From the NCBI RefSeq assembly GCF_900589395.1, contig NZ_UUIS01000093.1, positions 62,001-126,000 on the forward strand: DNA of 64,000 bases. The letters are read 5' to 3'. The first letter of the stretch is position 1, and each line of letters opens with the position of its first letter. The DNA is from Pseudomonas viridiflava (GTDB lineage Bacteria; Pseudomonadota; Gammaproteobacteria; Pseudomonadales; Pseudomonadaceae). Shown in pieces: positions 46,013 to 55,609 of the stretch. The notes beneath the pieces are model-generated. The model was not told the DNA's origin. It saw only the letters and a list, made by a program, of their open reading frames with translations, and did no database searches. A program made the translations under genes and the position numbers.

Positions 46013-47986
46013 TCACGCGCCAGTTGAGGTCGGGTTTTGTGTCTGCTGTTTACGGCAGAGCAAGCTTAAGAGCTGGGTTTTTTCGTCTGCAGTCAGCCCT
46101 GTCTGCTTTTCTTTGGTGATCAAACGGTCGAGGCTTCGCTCGCGCTGGCGGGCGGTTAACCTAGTTATAGTGTCGAAAAACTGTTGTTCAAGGTTGCCGG
46201 CTTCGATCAGCCATTCCTTTTCGGCCAGCGCCCTGAGCAATCGGCCCTGTTCGGTGCCATGCCAGCGCGCTATCAACTGTAACGACCGCAAACCCGGATT
46301 CTTTTGCCGGGCTTCGATCAAGGCCACCAGAAGCTGTGTCGGCAGGTTCTCTTCATCGGCAAACTGGCTGGCATTGTCGACCTTTTCAGCCAGCTCCGGG
46401 TGGTGCAGCAAGGTTCGCAGGGCGGTCTGCATCGGTTGCTCGACCGACACCGGCGTGCGGGGCTGGCGGGGTTCGAAGTCGCGCCGAGGTCCTTTCTTGT
46501 CCCACGGTTTCTTGTCCCATTGCTGCTTGCCCTGACGGCCGGTCGGACCACCGCTTTTCGGTGGCGCCCACTGCGGCTGCTCGTCGAAGCCCTGATAATC
46601 GCCGGCCGGCGGCGGATAATCGGCAAAGTCGGGCATGCCTTCGTAATCGGCATGGCCGCCCTGGCTGGCCGGTGCAGGCGCGCTTTGCGCCAGCTGGCTC
46701 ATGGCCTCGCCGCTCAACCCGGTGATCTCGCTCAGGCGCTGGCGCATCAGGGTCCGCAGGTTGGCGCCCGGGACCTTTTCGATCAGGGGCGCTGCCAGCG
46801 TGGCCAGGTGGGCCTTGCCTTCCAGCGAGCGTGGGTCGGCTTCCAGCGACAGTTGTTCAAAAAAATAATCGGCCAGCGGCTGCGCATGCTGGTTGATGCG
46901 CGCCTTGAAGGCGTCGGTGCCTTCGGAACGCACCAGCGTGTCCGGGTCCTCGCCTTCGGGCAGAAACAGAAAACGTGCCCGGCGCCCGTCCTGCAGGCTC
47001 GACAGGGTGGCTTCCAGGGCGCGCCAGGCGGCGTTGCGGCCGGCCTGGTCGCCGTCAAAACAGAACAGCACGCTGGGCACCACACGAAAAAGACGCTTGA
47101 GGTGTTCTTCGCTGGTGGCCGTGCCCAGGGTGGCGACGGCATTGCGCAGGCCTTGCTGGGCCAGGGCGATGACGTCCATGTAGCCTTCGACAACAATGAT
47201 CTCGTCAAGGTTGCGATTGAATTTGCGCGCCTCGAACAGGCCGTACAGCTCCTGGCCCTTGTGGAACACCGGCGTTTCGGGCGAGTTGAGGTACTTGGGC
47301 TTGTCGTCACCCAGTACCCGTCCGCCAAAGGCGATCACCCGGCCGCGGCTGTCGCGGATCGGGAACATCACCCGGTCACGGAAGCGGTCGTAACGCTTGC
47401 CGGTCTCGGTGTTCTCGATCAGCAGGCCGGCATCGATCATCACCTTTTGCTGCAGGGTGTCGCTGCTCAGGTGCTTGTACAGGTTGTCCCAGCCCGGTGG
47501 TGCAAAGCCCAGGCCGAAGTCGCGGGCGATTTCGCCGGACAGGCCGCGGCCCTTGAGGTAGTCCACGGCCGCCTTGCGTGCCGGGTGCCCCTTGAGTGCC
47601 TGGCGATAGAACTCGGCGGCAGCTTCCAGCAGCGGGTACAGCGGCGAATCGGTGGGCTGGCGCGCTTTCTGGCCGCGTCCGCCTTGTTCGCGCGGCACTT
47701 CCATGCCGGCGGCCTTGGCCAGTTCCTCGACTGCCTGGGGGAAATCCAGGTTGTCGTGGTCCATGATGAAGCCCAGTGCATTGCCGCCGGCACCACAACC
47801 GAAGCAGTAGTAGAACTGCTTGTCGGGGCTGACGCTGAACGACGGGGTCTTTTCCTTGTGAAACGGGCAACAGGCGACGTGATTTTTGCCGGCTTTCTTG
47901 AGCTGCACGCGCGAGCTCACCACATCGACGATGTCGGTGCGGTTCAGCAGGTCGTCAATGAAACTCTGGGGAATCAGCCCGGCCAT
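46013..47986 (-). CDS. dnaG: DNA primase
   Basis: 657 residues. The CHC2 zinc site is C40, H43, C61 and C64 (CPFHKEKTPSF ... YYCFGCGAGG). The TOPRIM catalytic core includes VVEGYMDVIAL and the FDGDQAGRNAAWRA acidic motif. A proline- and glycine-rich linker (PPPAGDYQGFDEQPQ) precedes the helicase-interacting C-terminal domain that docks on DnaB. It makes RNA primers for lagging-strand synthesis. Lies between rpsU and rpoD; the gap from rpsU is 373 bases and includes a stem-loop. Confidence 0.97.
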   Translation of the reverse strand: MAGLIPQSFIDDLLNRTDIVDVVSSRVQLKKAGKNHVACCPFHKEKTPSFSVSPDKQFYYCFGCGAGGNALGFIMDHDNLDFPQAVEELAKAAGMEVPREQGGRGQKARQPTDSPLYPLLEAAAEFYRQALKGHPARKAAVDYLKGRGLSGEIARDFGLGFAPPGWDNLYKHLSSDTLQQKVMIDAGLLIENTETGKRYDRFRDRVMFPIRDSRGRVIAFGGRVLGDDKPKYLNSPETPVFHKGQELYGLFEARKFNRNLDEIIVVEGYMDVIALAQQGLRNAVATLGTATSEEHLKRLFRVVPSVLFCFDGDQAGRNAAWRALEATLSSLQDGRRARFLFLPEGEDPDTLVRSEGTDAFKARINQHAQPLADYFFEQLSLEADPRSLEGKAHLATLAAPLIEKVPGANLRTLMRQRLSEITGLSGEAMSQLAQSAPAPASQGGHADYEGMPDFADYPPPAGDYQGFDEQPQWAPPKSGGPTGRQGKQQWDKKPWDKKGPRRDFEPRQPRTPVSVEQPMQTALRTLLHHPELAEKVDNASQFADEENLPTQLLVALIEARQKNPGLRSLQLIARWHGTEQGRLLRALAEKEWLIEAGNLEQQFFDTITRLTARQRERSLDRLITKEKQTGLTADEKTQLLSLLCRKQQTQNPTSTGA

Positions 47987-48359
47987 GGCATTCTCGTCAG
48001 GCGCAATGCGATGAGTGAGTATGGGTCATTGTCGTGCATCCGTGGCGTTTGTCTGTGCAGGGCCCGCAGGGGTCTGGCAACGCAAGGATATGCCGCTTGA
48101 GTGGTGCAATGACGGTCCTGCTCGATATTTCGGATGAAGGATCAAGGCAGGGCTTTCAAGCACGCTGATCCGCGCTCTGGGGAGAGGCGAATAATGTGGC
48201 CCGTGAAACAGGCAGGATTGTGTTGACGGAGCGCCCTTGGCGAGCAAGCGCTTCGGGCGGCCTCTGTCAATGAAGCATGTTGCATGTTGCGTGAACTGCA
48301 AATGCCGACAGCCCGGCTTTGGGCCGGGCAAGGCATTCGCTTGCGATGTCAGTCTGTAA
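47987..48359 (-). other. Leader between rpsU and dnaG with stem-loop
   Basis: No gene seen. A strong hairpin GCCCGGC-TTTGG-GCCGGGC occupies 48311-48329, about 30 bases after the rpsU stop. It lacks a T-run and may act as a partial terminator or processing site that keeps S21 more abundant than primase, the known logic of this operon. Confidence 0.5.
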
Positions 48360-48575
48360 TCAGTACAGACGAACGGCGCGGCGCTGTTCGCGCTGAACTT
48401 TCTTGGCATGACGCTTCACAGCAGCTGCTGCTTTGCGCTTACGCTCAGAAGTTGGTTTTTCATAGAATTCGCGGCTACGAACCTCAGCCAGAACACCGGC
48501 TTTTTCGCAGGAGCGCTTGAAACGACGCAGAGCTACGTCGAAGGGTTCGTTCTCTTTAACTTTGACGGCTGGCAT
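48360..48575 (-). CDS. rpsU: 30S ribosomal protein S21
   Basis: 71 residues, the canonical length. The start [20 protein letters not shown] and the basic tail [18 protein letters not shown] identify bS21. It binds the small subunit near the anti-Shine-Dalgarno region and is needed for initiation on natural mRNAs. First gene of the rpsU-dnaG-rpoD cluster, divergent from tsaD. Confidence 0.98.
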
Positions 48576-48773
48576 CCAGAGCTACCTTCATTCATTACCG
48601 GGGTCAACGTTTCGTGCAAAAACGCACTGAAATACGTCGGTTTTTAAGGGTTGCGGATGTTACCCCTTCGCGAACGGGAATGCAAAGCCTCTGATCGAAA
48701 AGGGTTGGCCGGCGTCATGAGCGGCGACTATGATGCGCGCCTTCGAATCCGCCCCTCTGCAAAGGCGCACCCC

Positions 48774-49799
48774 ATGCTAGTACTGGGACTGGAAACTTCC
48801 TGCGACGAAACCGGCGTCGCGCTTTACGACAGCGAAGACGGCCTTTTGGCCGATGCGCTGTTCAGCCAGATTGACCTGCATCGCGCTTACGGTGGCGTGG
48901 TGCCGGAGCTGGCCTCCCGCGATCACGTCAAGCGCATGCTGCCGTTGATCCGTCAGACGCTGGCCGAAGCCGATCGGGTCGCCACCGACATCGATGCCAT
49001 TGCCTACACGGCGGGCCCCGGCCTGGTTGGCGCCTTGCTGGTGGGGGCTTCCTGTGCACAGGCGCTGGCCTTTGCCTGGGATATCCCCGCCCTTGGCGTG
49101 CACCACATGGAAGGGCATTTGCTGGCCCCCATGCTGGAGACGCAACCGCCTGAATTTCCGTTCGTCGCTTTGTTGGTGTCGGGGGGGCACACCCAGTTGG
49201 TACGCGTCGATGGCATCGGCCAGTACGAAGTGCTGGGCGAAACCCTGGACGATGCGGCCGGTGAAGCGTTCGACAAGACCGCCAAGATGATGGGCCTGCG
49301 CTATCCCGGCGGTCCGGAGATTTCCCGACTGGCGGTCGACGGAGTGCCGGGACGCTTTGTGTTCCCCAAGCCGATGACGGATCGACCAGGCCTGGATTTC
49401 AGTTTCAGCGGGCTTAAAACCGCCGCGCTCAATGCCTGGCAGCAGTGCCAGGCGTCTGGCGACGACAGCGAGCAAACCCGTTGCGACATCGCGCTGGCCT
49501 TCCAGCATGCCGTGGTGGAGACTCTGACCATCAAGTGCAAGCGTGCGCTCAAGCAGGCCGGCCTCAACAGCCTGGTCATCGCCGGCGGCGTGAGTGCCAA
49601 CAAGGCATTACGGGTTTCGCTCGAGGCAATGCTGGGCCAGTTGCAGGGCCAGGTGTATTACGCCCGCCCTGAGTTCTGCACCGACAACGGCGCAATGATT
49701 GCCTATGCCGGCTGTCAGCGGCTGCTGGCAGGACAGAAAGAAGGTCTGGCCATCAGTGTCCAGGCCCGCTGGCCGATGGAGCAGTTGCCGGCGATCTGA
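48774..49799 (+). CDS. tsaD: tRNA N6-threonylcarbamoyladenosine transferase subunit
   Basis: 341 residues. With TsaB and TsaE it transfers the threonylcarbamoyl group to A37 of ANN-decoding tRNAs. The metal-binding histidines H111 and H115 sit in HHMEGHL. ASKHA-fold motifs GLETSCDET, GPGLVGALLVG and SGGHTQL are present, and a conserved C-terminal DNGAMIAYAG. The ATG at 48774 has AAAGG upstream. The in-frame extension to 48651 overlaps the rpsU promoter region and is unlikely. Confidence 0.97.
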   Translation: MLVLGLETSCDETGVALYDSEDGLLADALFSQIDLHRAYGGVVPELASRDHVKRMLPLIRQTLAEADRVATDIDAIAYTAGPGLVGALLVGASCAQALAFAWDIPALGVHHMEGHLLAPMLETQPPEFPFVALLVSGGHTQLVRVDGIGQYEVLGETLDDAAGEAFDKTAKMMGLRYPGGPEISRLAVDGVPGRFVFPKPMTDRPGLDFSFSGLKTAALNAWQQCQASGDDSEQTRCDIALAFQHAVVETLTIKCKRALKQAGLNSLVIAGGVSANKALRVSLEAMLGQLQGQVYYARPEFCTDNGAMIAYAGCQRLLAGQKEGLAISVQARWPMEQLPAI

Positions 49800-49842
49800 G
49801 GCGCTGAGTCAGGTTTTTTACGACTTATGATCGCGATCGTCG

Positions 49843-50412
49843 TTAAAAATGACGTTCCTGGCCGCTGAGCAGGTCGCGCAGATTGCCACGATGACGCCAC
49901 ACGATGAGCAGGGTAAGCAGGCTCACTGGCAACAGGGCCTGGGGCTCTTGCCAGGCCAGCAATGGCAGGGTCAGCGGCGTGGCGATCAGTGCGGCCAGGG
50001 AGCTGGTGCGGGTCAGGTAGGCGGTCAGGGCCCAGATGGCGATGGCCAGGGCGGCGGCAGGAGGATACAGGCCCAGCAGCATGCCGGCGGCAGTGGCCAC
50101 GCCCTTGCCGCCGCGAAACTTGAAGTACAGCGGCAGCATGTGGCCGATCACCGCGCACACCCCGATCCAGGCCTGGTCGCGCAGATCGAGACCGCAGGCA
50201 TTGGCCAGCAGCACCGGCAGCAGGCCTTTGCCAAGATCGCCCAGCAGCGTCAGGATGGCGAGCTTCTTGCCGGCCAGGCGCAGCATGTTGGTGGCGCCGG
50301 CATTGCCTGAGCCACCGTTGCGTGGATCGGGCAGGCCGGTGAACTGGCTGAGCAGGATGGCAAAGGACAGTGAGCCGAGCAGGTAGGCGAAGATCGCCAG
50401 TAACCAAAACAT
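49843..50412 (-). CDS. plsY: Acyl-phosphate glycerol-3-phosphate acyltransferase
   Basis: 189 residues, an integral membrane enzyme with five hydrophobic segments. It acylates glycerol-3-phosphate from acyl-phosphate, the first membrane phospholipid step. The three PlsY motifs are present: GSLSFAILLS.....DPR..GSGNAGATN, KFRGGKGVATAAG and the C-terminal IVWRHRGNLRDLLSG. The start at 50412 has GGA nine bases upstream; an ATG at 50421 is possible. Convergent with tsaD and divergent from folB. Confidence 0.96.
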   Translation of the reverse strand: MFWLLAIFAYLLGSLSFAILLSQFTGLPDPRNGGSGNAGATNMLRLAGKKLAILTLLGDLGKGLLPVLLANACGLDLRDQAWIGVCAVIGHMLPLYFKFRGGKGVATAAGMLLGLYPPAAALAIAIWALTAYLTRTSSLAALIATPLTLPLLAWQEPQALLPVSLLTLLIVWRHRGNLRDLLSGQERHF

Positions 50413-50487
50413 GCTGACCATTCCGGGCTAGGATGCCCCTGATTCTAACGGCGCATCGCGCCCTTGTCGTGCAGTGGAGAAAAGTGC

Positions 50488-50841
50488 TTGGACAGAGTGT
50501 TCATCGAGGGGCTGGAAGTCGAGACGGTGATCGGCGCCTATGACTGGGAGCGTGGCATTCGCCAGTGCCTGCGCCTGGACCTCAGTTTTGCCTGGGATAA
50601 CCGGCCGGCCGCGGCTGGCGACGACCTGAGCAAGGCGCTCGATTACGCCAGTGTCAGCGAGCGCATCCAGGCCTTTGCGGCACAAACGCAGTTCCAGTTG
50701 GTGGAAACCTTTGCCGAGCGACTGGCCGAGGTGTTGATGCAGGAATTCCACATTCCCTGGCTGCACATCAGACTGACCAAGCCGGGCGCAGTCGCTGCCG
50801 CCAGGGGCGTGGGCGTGGAGATCGAGCGCGGATGTCGCTAA
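50488..50841 (+). CDS. folB: Dihydroneopterin aldolase
   Basis: 117 residues starting at TTG with GGAG seven to ten bases upstream; the in-frame ATG at 50464 is far less likely. MDRVFIEGLEVETVIGAYDW is the standard FolB start with the Glu that binds the pterin, and DYASVSERI and TKPGAV (catalytic lysine) follow. It cleaves dihydroneopterin to 6-hydroxymethyl-dihydropterin in folate synthesis. Overlaps folK by 10 bases. Confidence 0.95.
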   Translation: MDRVFIEGLEVETVIGAYDWERGIRQCLRLDLSFAWDNRPAAAGDDLSKALDYASVSERIQAFAAQTQFQLVETFAERLAEVLMQEFHIPWLHIRLTKPGAVAAARGVGVEIERGCR

Positions 50842-51350
50842 CCCGGATTTTCCTGGGGCTGGGCAGCAATATCGATCGTGAAAAGCACCTGCAGGCAGGG
50901 CTTGAAGCACTCGATGGCCTGTTGCTTGACCTGCACTGCTCGCCGGTATTCGAAAGCCACCCGGTGGGCATCAAGAGTGGGCCGTTCTTCAACCTGGTGG
51001 TGTCGGCCCTGACCGACCTGCCGCTGATGGTGCTGGACCGGCGCCTGAAGCTCATCGAGGCCGACAACGGCCGCTATGCGCCGGATCGCAAGGGGTTGCC
51101 GCTGGATATTGATGTATTGCTGTATGGCGAGCAGGTAGGCACCTTCGATGGCCTGGTGCTGCCGCGCGCTGAAATTCTCAGGAATGCCTTCGTGTTGCAG
51201 CCCCTGGCGCTGATTGCGCCAGAGTGCCTGCATCCAGGCGTGGGCGAGTCGTTTGCCGACCTGTGGGCCCATGCGCAGATCGACCAGCAACTGTGGCCAG
51301 TAGCGTTCCAGTGGCGCGGTCAGGACCTGACCCCGCCAGGGTTGTTGTAG
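50832..51350 (+). CDS. folK: Hydroxymethyl-dihydropterin pyrophosphokinase
   Basis: 172 residues. FLGLGSNI is the family N-terminal motif, and LPLDIDVLLYG carries the aspartates that hold magnesium-ATP. The usual RxxPRxLDID signature is altered to RKGLPLDID, a known variation of the shorter FolK class. It activates the FolB product for FolP. The stop codon TAG at 51348-51350 is part of the GTAG head of REPIN copy F, so the reading frame ends inside the element's first bases. Confidence 0.92.
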   Translation: MSLTRIFLGLGSNIDREKHLQAGLEALDGLLLDLHCSPVFESHPVGIKSGPFFNLVVSALTDLPLMVLDRRLKLIEADNGRYAPDRKGLPLDIDVLLYGEQVGTFDGLVLPRAEILRNAFVLQPLALIAPECLHPGVGESFADLWAHAQIDQQLWPVAFQWRGQDLTPPGLL

Positions 51351-51498
51351 GAGCGCGCTTGCCCGCGACCGGCTGCGTTAGCAGTCGTAAATTTGTGGCG
51401 TTTCGTAAATTTCGAATGTGTTCACAGCCGTAAATTTGTGGCGCTCCATCAATTTTGCGAGCGCTACGCACTCGGTCGCGGGCAGAGCGCGCTCCTAC
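51347..51498. repeat. REPIN-like element, copy F (inverted interior)
   Basis: 152 bases, GTAGGAGCGCGCTTGCCC...GCGCGCTCCTAC, with two internal modules in inverted orientation (GCAGTCGTAAATTTGTGGCG and CAGCCGTAAATTTGTGGCG). Lies between folK and cca, ten bases from the cca stop. Confidence 0.87.
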
Positions 51499-51508
51499 GG
51501 CGCAGCAC

Positions 51509-52684
51509 CTATCGGTCAAGTGCGGTATCCGCCTTATAAACCTGCAAGGCGTGCAGGCGTGCGTCCTTGAGGGCGTTGCCCAGATCCTGGCCCTTGAGGC
51601 CCTTTTCCAGCAGCGGCTGCACAGGCACCGTGCGGGCGGCGTTGGCCGCGCCTTGCAGGTAGGCGGCCTGTGGATAAAGCTGATCTTCACAGCCTGGGCG
51701 CGCGCGGGCGTCCATCTCACACGCGGCAATGAACTCTTCAAAGCGCTGCGGGCGGCGGTAAACGTCAAAGTTGTGCAACAGCTCCAGCAGGACCGCTGGC
51801 TCAAGGGTCAGGGCCTGGTGTCCATGGGGCAAGTGCCGTCCAGCCAGGTATGCCAGCTCCTGGCACTCCCGAGGCGCGCGAAAGCGCTCGTTGATCGCCT
51901 TGATCGAGGCCGCGCTCAGGCTGTGCAGCAGACAGGCCCAGCGCACGCTCAGCGGCTGCAGGTGCCGCAGGTGCCGGGCACACAGGTGCAAGGTGCTCAG
52001 GGCATGCCCGCCAGCATCGGTTTGAGGGGCGTGTGACTCATCGAACAGCGCTTCGATTTCCGGCATCAATTCTTTCAGCGCGCCGCATTCATGCAGTACG
52101 CGAATGAACACGTCCGGGCGCTCTTCCATCAGGGCGCGTGAGATTTCCTTCCAGCAGCGCTCAGGCGTCAAAGCCTTGAGTTCGCCCGACTCGCTGAGCT
52201 GGCGCATCAGCGCCAGTGTCTCGGTAGCCACGCTGAAACCGCGTGGTGCGTAGCGTGCGGCAAAGCGGGCTACGCGCAAGACTCTGAGCGGATCTTCGGC
52301 AAACGATGGCGAAACGTGACGCAGAATACGGGCTTCCAGATCGCGTTGTCCGCCGTACGGATCAGTCAGATTGCCGTCTTTGTCCTCGGCGATGGCATTG
52401 ATGGTCAGGTCTCGGCGGATCAGGTCCTGCTCCAGCGTAACGTTGGGGCTGGCATGAAAGACAAAGCCGCCGTAGCCGACGCCGCTTTTGCGTTCGGTGC
52501 GCGCCAGCGCATATTCCTCGCCGGTCAATGGGTGAAGAAAAACCGGAAAATCAGTGCCCACCGGTCGATAACCCTTGACCAGCATTTCATCGCCGGTGGC
52601 GCCGACCACAACCCAGTCGACGTCAGTAACCGGTTGTCCCAGAAGACGGTCGCGTACGGCGCCGCCCACTTTATAAATCTGCAT
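51509..52684 (-). CDS. cca: CCA-adding tRNA nucleotidyltransferase
   Basis: 391 residues. This class II nucleotidyltransferase builds or repairs tRNA 3'-CCA ends. It opens MQIYKVGGAVRDRLLG, has the DVDW metal aspartates, and shows the RRDLTINAIAED nucleotide motif. The C-terminal HD-type region is degenerate: the expected CxLHDLGKG is CLLHSLSAA, and the segment after it is short, so phosphohydrolase activity is doubtful. GAGG precedes the ATG at 52684. The upstream open frame to 52882 lies antisense to spoVR and is not coding. Confidence 0.95.
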   Translation of the reverse strand: MQIYKVGGAVRDRLLGQPVTDVDWVVVGATGDEMLVKGYRPVGTDFPVFLHPLTGEEYALARTERKSGVGYGGFVFHASPNVTLEQDLIRRDLTINAIAEDKDGNLTDPYGGQRDLEARILRHVSPSFAEDPLRVLRVARFAARYAPRGFSVATETLALMRQLSESGELKALTPERCWKEISRALMEERPDVFIRVLHECGALKELMPEIEALFDESHAPQTDAGGHALSTLHLCARHLRHLQPLSVRWACLLHSLSAASIKAINERFRAPRECQELAYLAGRHLPHGHQALTLEPAVLLELLHNFDVYRRPQRFEEFIAACEMDARARPGCEDQLYPQAAYLQGAANAARTVPVQPLLEKGLKGQDLGNALKDARLHALQVYKADTALDR

Positions 52685-52760
52685 AAAAAACCTCCGTAAG
52701 CGCGACAGGATAAACCTTGTGCCGCGCCGGCGGAGGTTAAAACTGCATGACGAATGCAGT

Positions 52761-54326
52761 TCAGAGGTGGTGGACCACGCCCATGTCGACCCGCGGATAG
52801 TCACCGTCGGCGTGTTCGCTGCGGGCAGGCACGTGATGGGTCTTGACCAGTTGATCGCCCTGCAGGCTTTCGAGGTGGACATCGAAACCCCACAGGCGGT
52901 GCAGGTGCTTGAGCACCTCCTCGGTGGAGTCGCCCAGCGGTTTGCGGTTGTGCTGCTGGTGGCGCAGGGTCAGCGAACGGTCGCCGCGGCGATCGATGCT
53001 GTAGATCTGCACATTGGGCTCGCGATTGCCCAGGTTGTACTGGGCCGACAGGGTTTCGCGCACCGTGCGGTAACCGGCCTCGTCGTGAATGGCCGGTACC
53101 AGCAGCTCGTCTTTCTGGTCATCGTCCATGATGCTGAACAGTTTGAGGTCGCGAATGACCTTGGGCGACAGGTACTGGAGGATGAAGCTTTCGTCCTTGA
53201 AGCTGCTCATGGCGAACTTGAGGGTGCTCAGCCAGTCGCTGCCGGCAATTTCCGGGAACCAGTGACGGTCTTCATCGGTGGGGTGCTCGCACATGCGGCG
53301 GATGTCCTGGAACATCGAGAAGCCCAGGGTGTAGGGGTTGATACCGCTGTAGTAGGGGCTGTCGAAGCCTGGCTGGTAGATCACGCTGGTGTGCGACTGG
53401 ATGAATTCGAACATGAAGCCGTCGGTGACCAAACCCTCGTCATACAGGTCGTTCATCAGTGTGTAGTGCCAGAAGGTCGCCCAGCCTTCGTTCATGACCT
53501 GGGTCTGGCGCTGCGGGTAGAAGTACTGCGCGATCTTGCGCACGATGCGCACCACTTCACGCTGCCAGGGTTCCAGCAACGGGGCGTGCTTTTCGATGAA
53601 ATACAGGATGTTTTCCTGGGGTTCGGCCGGGAAGCGCGCGTTGTCTTCCTTGCTGCCCTTGCCGGCGCTTTTGGGGATGGTGCGCCACAGGTCGTTGATC
53701 TGCCGCTGCAGGTGCTCTTCGCGGTCCTTCTGCCGGCGCCGCTCTTCTTCGGCAGAAATCGGGTAGGGGCGCTTGTAGCGGTCCACGCCGTAGTTCATCA
53801 GTGCATGGCAGGAGTCGATCAGGTCTTCCACAGCGTCGATACCGTGGCGTTCCTCGCACTGGGTGATGTACTGCTTGGCGAAGACCAAGTAGTCAATGAT
53901 CGAACTGGCGTCGGTCCAGGTGCGGAACAGGTAGTTGCCCTTGAAAAAACTGTTGTGCCCATAGCAGGCATGCGCCACCACCAGTGCCTGCATGCACATG
54001 GTGTTTTCTTCCATCAGGTAGGCGATGCACGGGTCGGAGTTGATGACGATCTCGTAGGCCAGGCCCATCTGTCCCCGTGAATAGGATTTTTCCGTGCTCA
54101 GGAACTGCTTGCCATAGGACCAGTGGTGATAGCCCAGCGGCATGCCCACCGAGGCGTAGGCGTCCATCATCTGTTCGGCGGTGATGACCTCGATCTGGTT
54201 GGGGTACGTGTCCAGGGCATAACGCTCGGCGATACGGCTGATTTCGCGGTCGTAGGCCTGGATCAGTTCAAAGGTCCACTCTGACCCGGTGGAGAGGGGC
54301 TGGCGTTTCTGGTCTCTGGCGGTCAT
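52761..54326 (-). CDS. SpoVR family protein (YcgB)
   Basis: 521 residues, full length. SpoVR/YcgB family signatures include HHWSYGKQFLSTEKSYSRGQ, MNEGWATFWHYTLMND and NPYTLGFSMFQDI. In non-sporulating bacteria the gene travels with yeaG and yeaH and is induced by stationary phase or nitrogen stress. The molecular role is not established. Its start overlaps the yeaH stop by 4 bases (ATGA), so the two are translated from one transcript. Confidence 0.93.
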   Translation of the reverse strand: MTARDQKRQPLSTGSEWTFELIQAYDREISRIAERYALDTYPNQIEVITAEQMMDAYASVGMPLGYHHWSYGKQFLSTEKSYSRGQMGLAYEIVINSDPCIAYLMEENTMCMQALVVAHACYGHNSFFKGNYLFRTWTDASSIIDYLVFAKQYITQCEERHGIDAVEDLIDSCHALMNYGVDRYKRPYPISAEEERRRQKDREEHLQRQINDLWRTIPKSAGKGSKEDNARFPAEPQENILYFIEKHAPLLEPWQREVVRIVRKIAQYFYPQRQTQVMNEGWATFWHYTLMNDLYDEGLVTDGFMFEFIQSHTSVIYQPGFDSPYYSGINPYTLGFSMFQDIRRMCEHPTDEDRHWFPEIAGSDWLSTLKFAMSSFKDESFILQYLSPKVIRDLKLFSIMDDDQKDELLVPAIHDEAGYRTVRETLSAQYNLGNREPNVQIYSIDRRGDRSLTLRHQQHNRKPLGDSTEEVLKHLHRLWGFDVHLESLQGDQLVKTHHVPARSEHADGDYPRVDMGVVHHL

Positions 54327-55594
54327 GTGGCTAACCTGCGCTGGAAGAGTTCTCGGAAGACCGGGTAGATATCACCGGCCGACACCAGCTGCTGCTGGGC
54401 AAAGGTATCGGCGAACGCTTCGCCGATGCGCTCGTATTCGAACCACAGGGCCTGGTGTTCGCGCGGGGTGATTTCCACATAGGTGTAGTACTGCACGAAC
54501 GGCATGATCTGCTTGGTCAGGATCTCGCGGCAGATCGGCGAGTCGTCGTTCCAGTTGTCGCCATCGGAGGCTTGCGCGGCATAGATGTTCCAGTCGCTGG
54601 CCGGGTAGCGCTCGGCCATGATCTCCTGCATCAGTTTCAGCGCGCTGGACACGATGGTGCCGCCGGTCTCGCGAGAATAGAAAAACTCTTCTTCGTCCAC
54701 TTCCCGGGCGCTGGTGTGGTGACGGATGAACACGACGTCGATCTTGTCGTAGTTTCGCTTGAGAAACAGGTACAGCAGGATGAAGAAGCGCTTGGCGACA
54801 TCCTTGGTGGCCTGGGTCATGGAGCCGGAAACGTCCATCAGGCAGAACATCACGGCCTTGGAGCTGGGGTTGGGTTGCTTGACCAGCAGGTTGTACTTGA
54901 GGTCGAACGTGTCGAGGTAAGGCACGCGGCGGATACGTGCCTTGAGACGTTCGATTTCTCCTTCCAGCTCCTGGATATCGCCGAAGTTATCCGGTTCTTC
55001 GCGCTTGATGCGCTCCAGTTCTGCCGTAGCTTCGCGCAGCTTGGCGCGGCTGCTGCCCGATAGCGCGATGCGCCGGGCATGGGCCGAACGCAGGGTACGA
55101 ATGATGTTGATGCGTGAAGGGTTGCCCTCGTTGCTGATGCCGGCACGCACGGTCTTGAAGGTGTCGGTGCCCACCAGGTTGCGCTTGACCAGATTGGGCA
55201 GCTCAAGGTCCTCGAACATGAATTCGAGAAACTCCTCCTGGGTGATCTGGAACACGAACTCGTCCATGCCTTCGCCGGAGTTGCTCGCCTTGCCAGGCCC
55301 TTTGCCCCCCCCGCCGCCTTGCGGGCGGGGGATGCGCTCACCGGTGGTGAATTCCTTGTTGCCCGGATGAACCACGGTTTGCTTGCCACCGCGGCCATGG
55401 TGCAGGACCGGCTCGTCAATGTCGCGGCCGGGAATGCTGATCTGCTCGCCGTGCTCCATGTCGGTGATGGAGCGCCGGCCGACGGCTTCTTCTACTGCCT
55501 TCTTGATGTGATCACGGTAGCGCCGCAGGAAACGCTGGCGATTCACCGTGCTTTTATTCTTGCCATTGAGGCGTCGGTCGATCACATAACTCAT
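54323..55594 (-). CDS. yeaH: YeaH/YhbH family protein (DUF444)
   Basis: 423 residues. The N-terminus MSYVIDRRLNGKNKSTVNRQ and a C-terminal VWA-like domain with MFCLMDVSGSMTQATKDVAK (MIDAS DxSxS) identify DUF444. It is the partner of the YeaG kinase. GGAGGG eight bases before the ATG at 55594 fixes the start; the frame extension to 55651 runs into the inverted repeat. It overlaps spoVR by 4 bases. Confidence 0.94.
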   Translation of the reverse strand: MSYVIDRRLNGKNKSTVNRQRFLRRYRDHIKKAVEEAVGRRSITDMEHGEQISIPGRDIDEPVLHHGRGGKQTVVHPGNKEFTTGERIPRPQGGGGGKGPGKASNSGEGMDEFVFQITQEEFLEFMFEDLELPNLVKRNLVGTDTFKTVRAGISNEGNPSRINIIRTLRSAHARRIALSGSSRAKLREATAELERIKREEPDNFGDIQELEGEIERLKARIRRVPYLDTFDLKYNLLVKQPNPSSKAVMFCLMDVSGSMTQATKDVAKRFFILLYLFLKRNYDKIDVVFIRHHTSAREVDEEEFFYSRETGGTIVSSALKLMQEIMAERYPASDWNIYAAQASDGDNWNDDSPICREILTKQIMPFVQYYTYVEITPREHQALWFEYERIGEAFADTFAQQQLVSAGDIYPVFRELFQRRLAT

Positions 55595-55609
55595 CGGGAG
55601 CCCTCCGGG

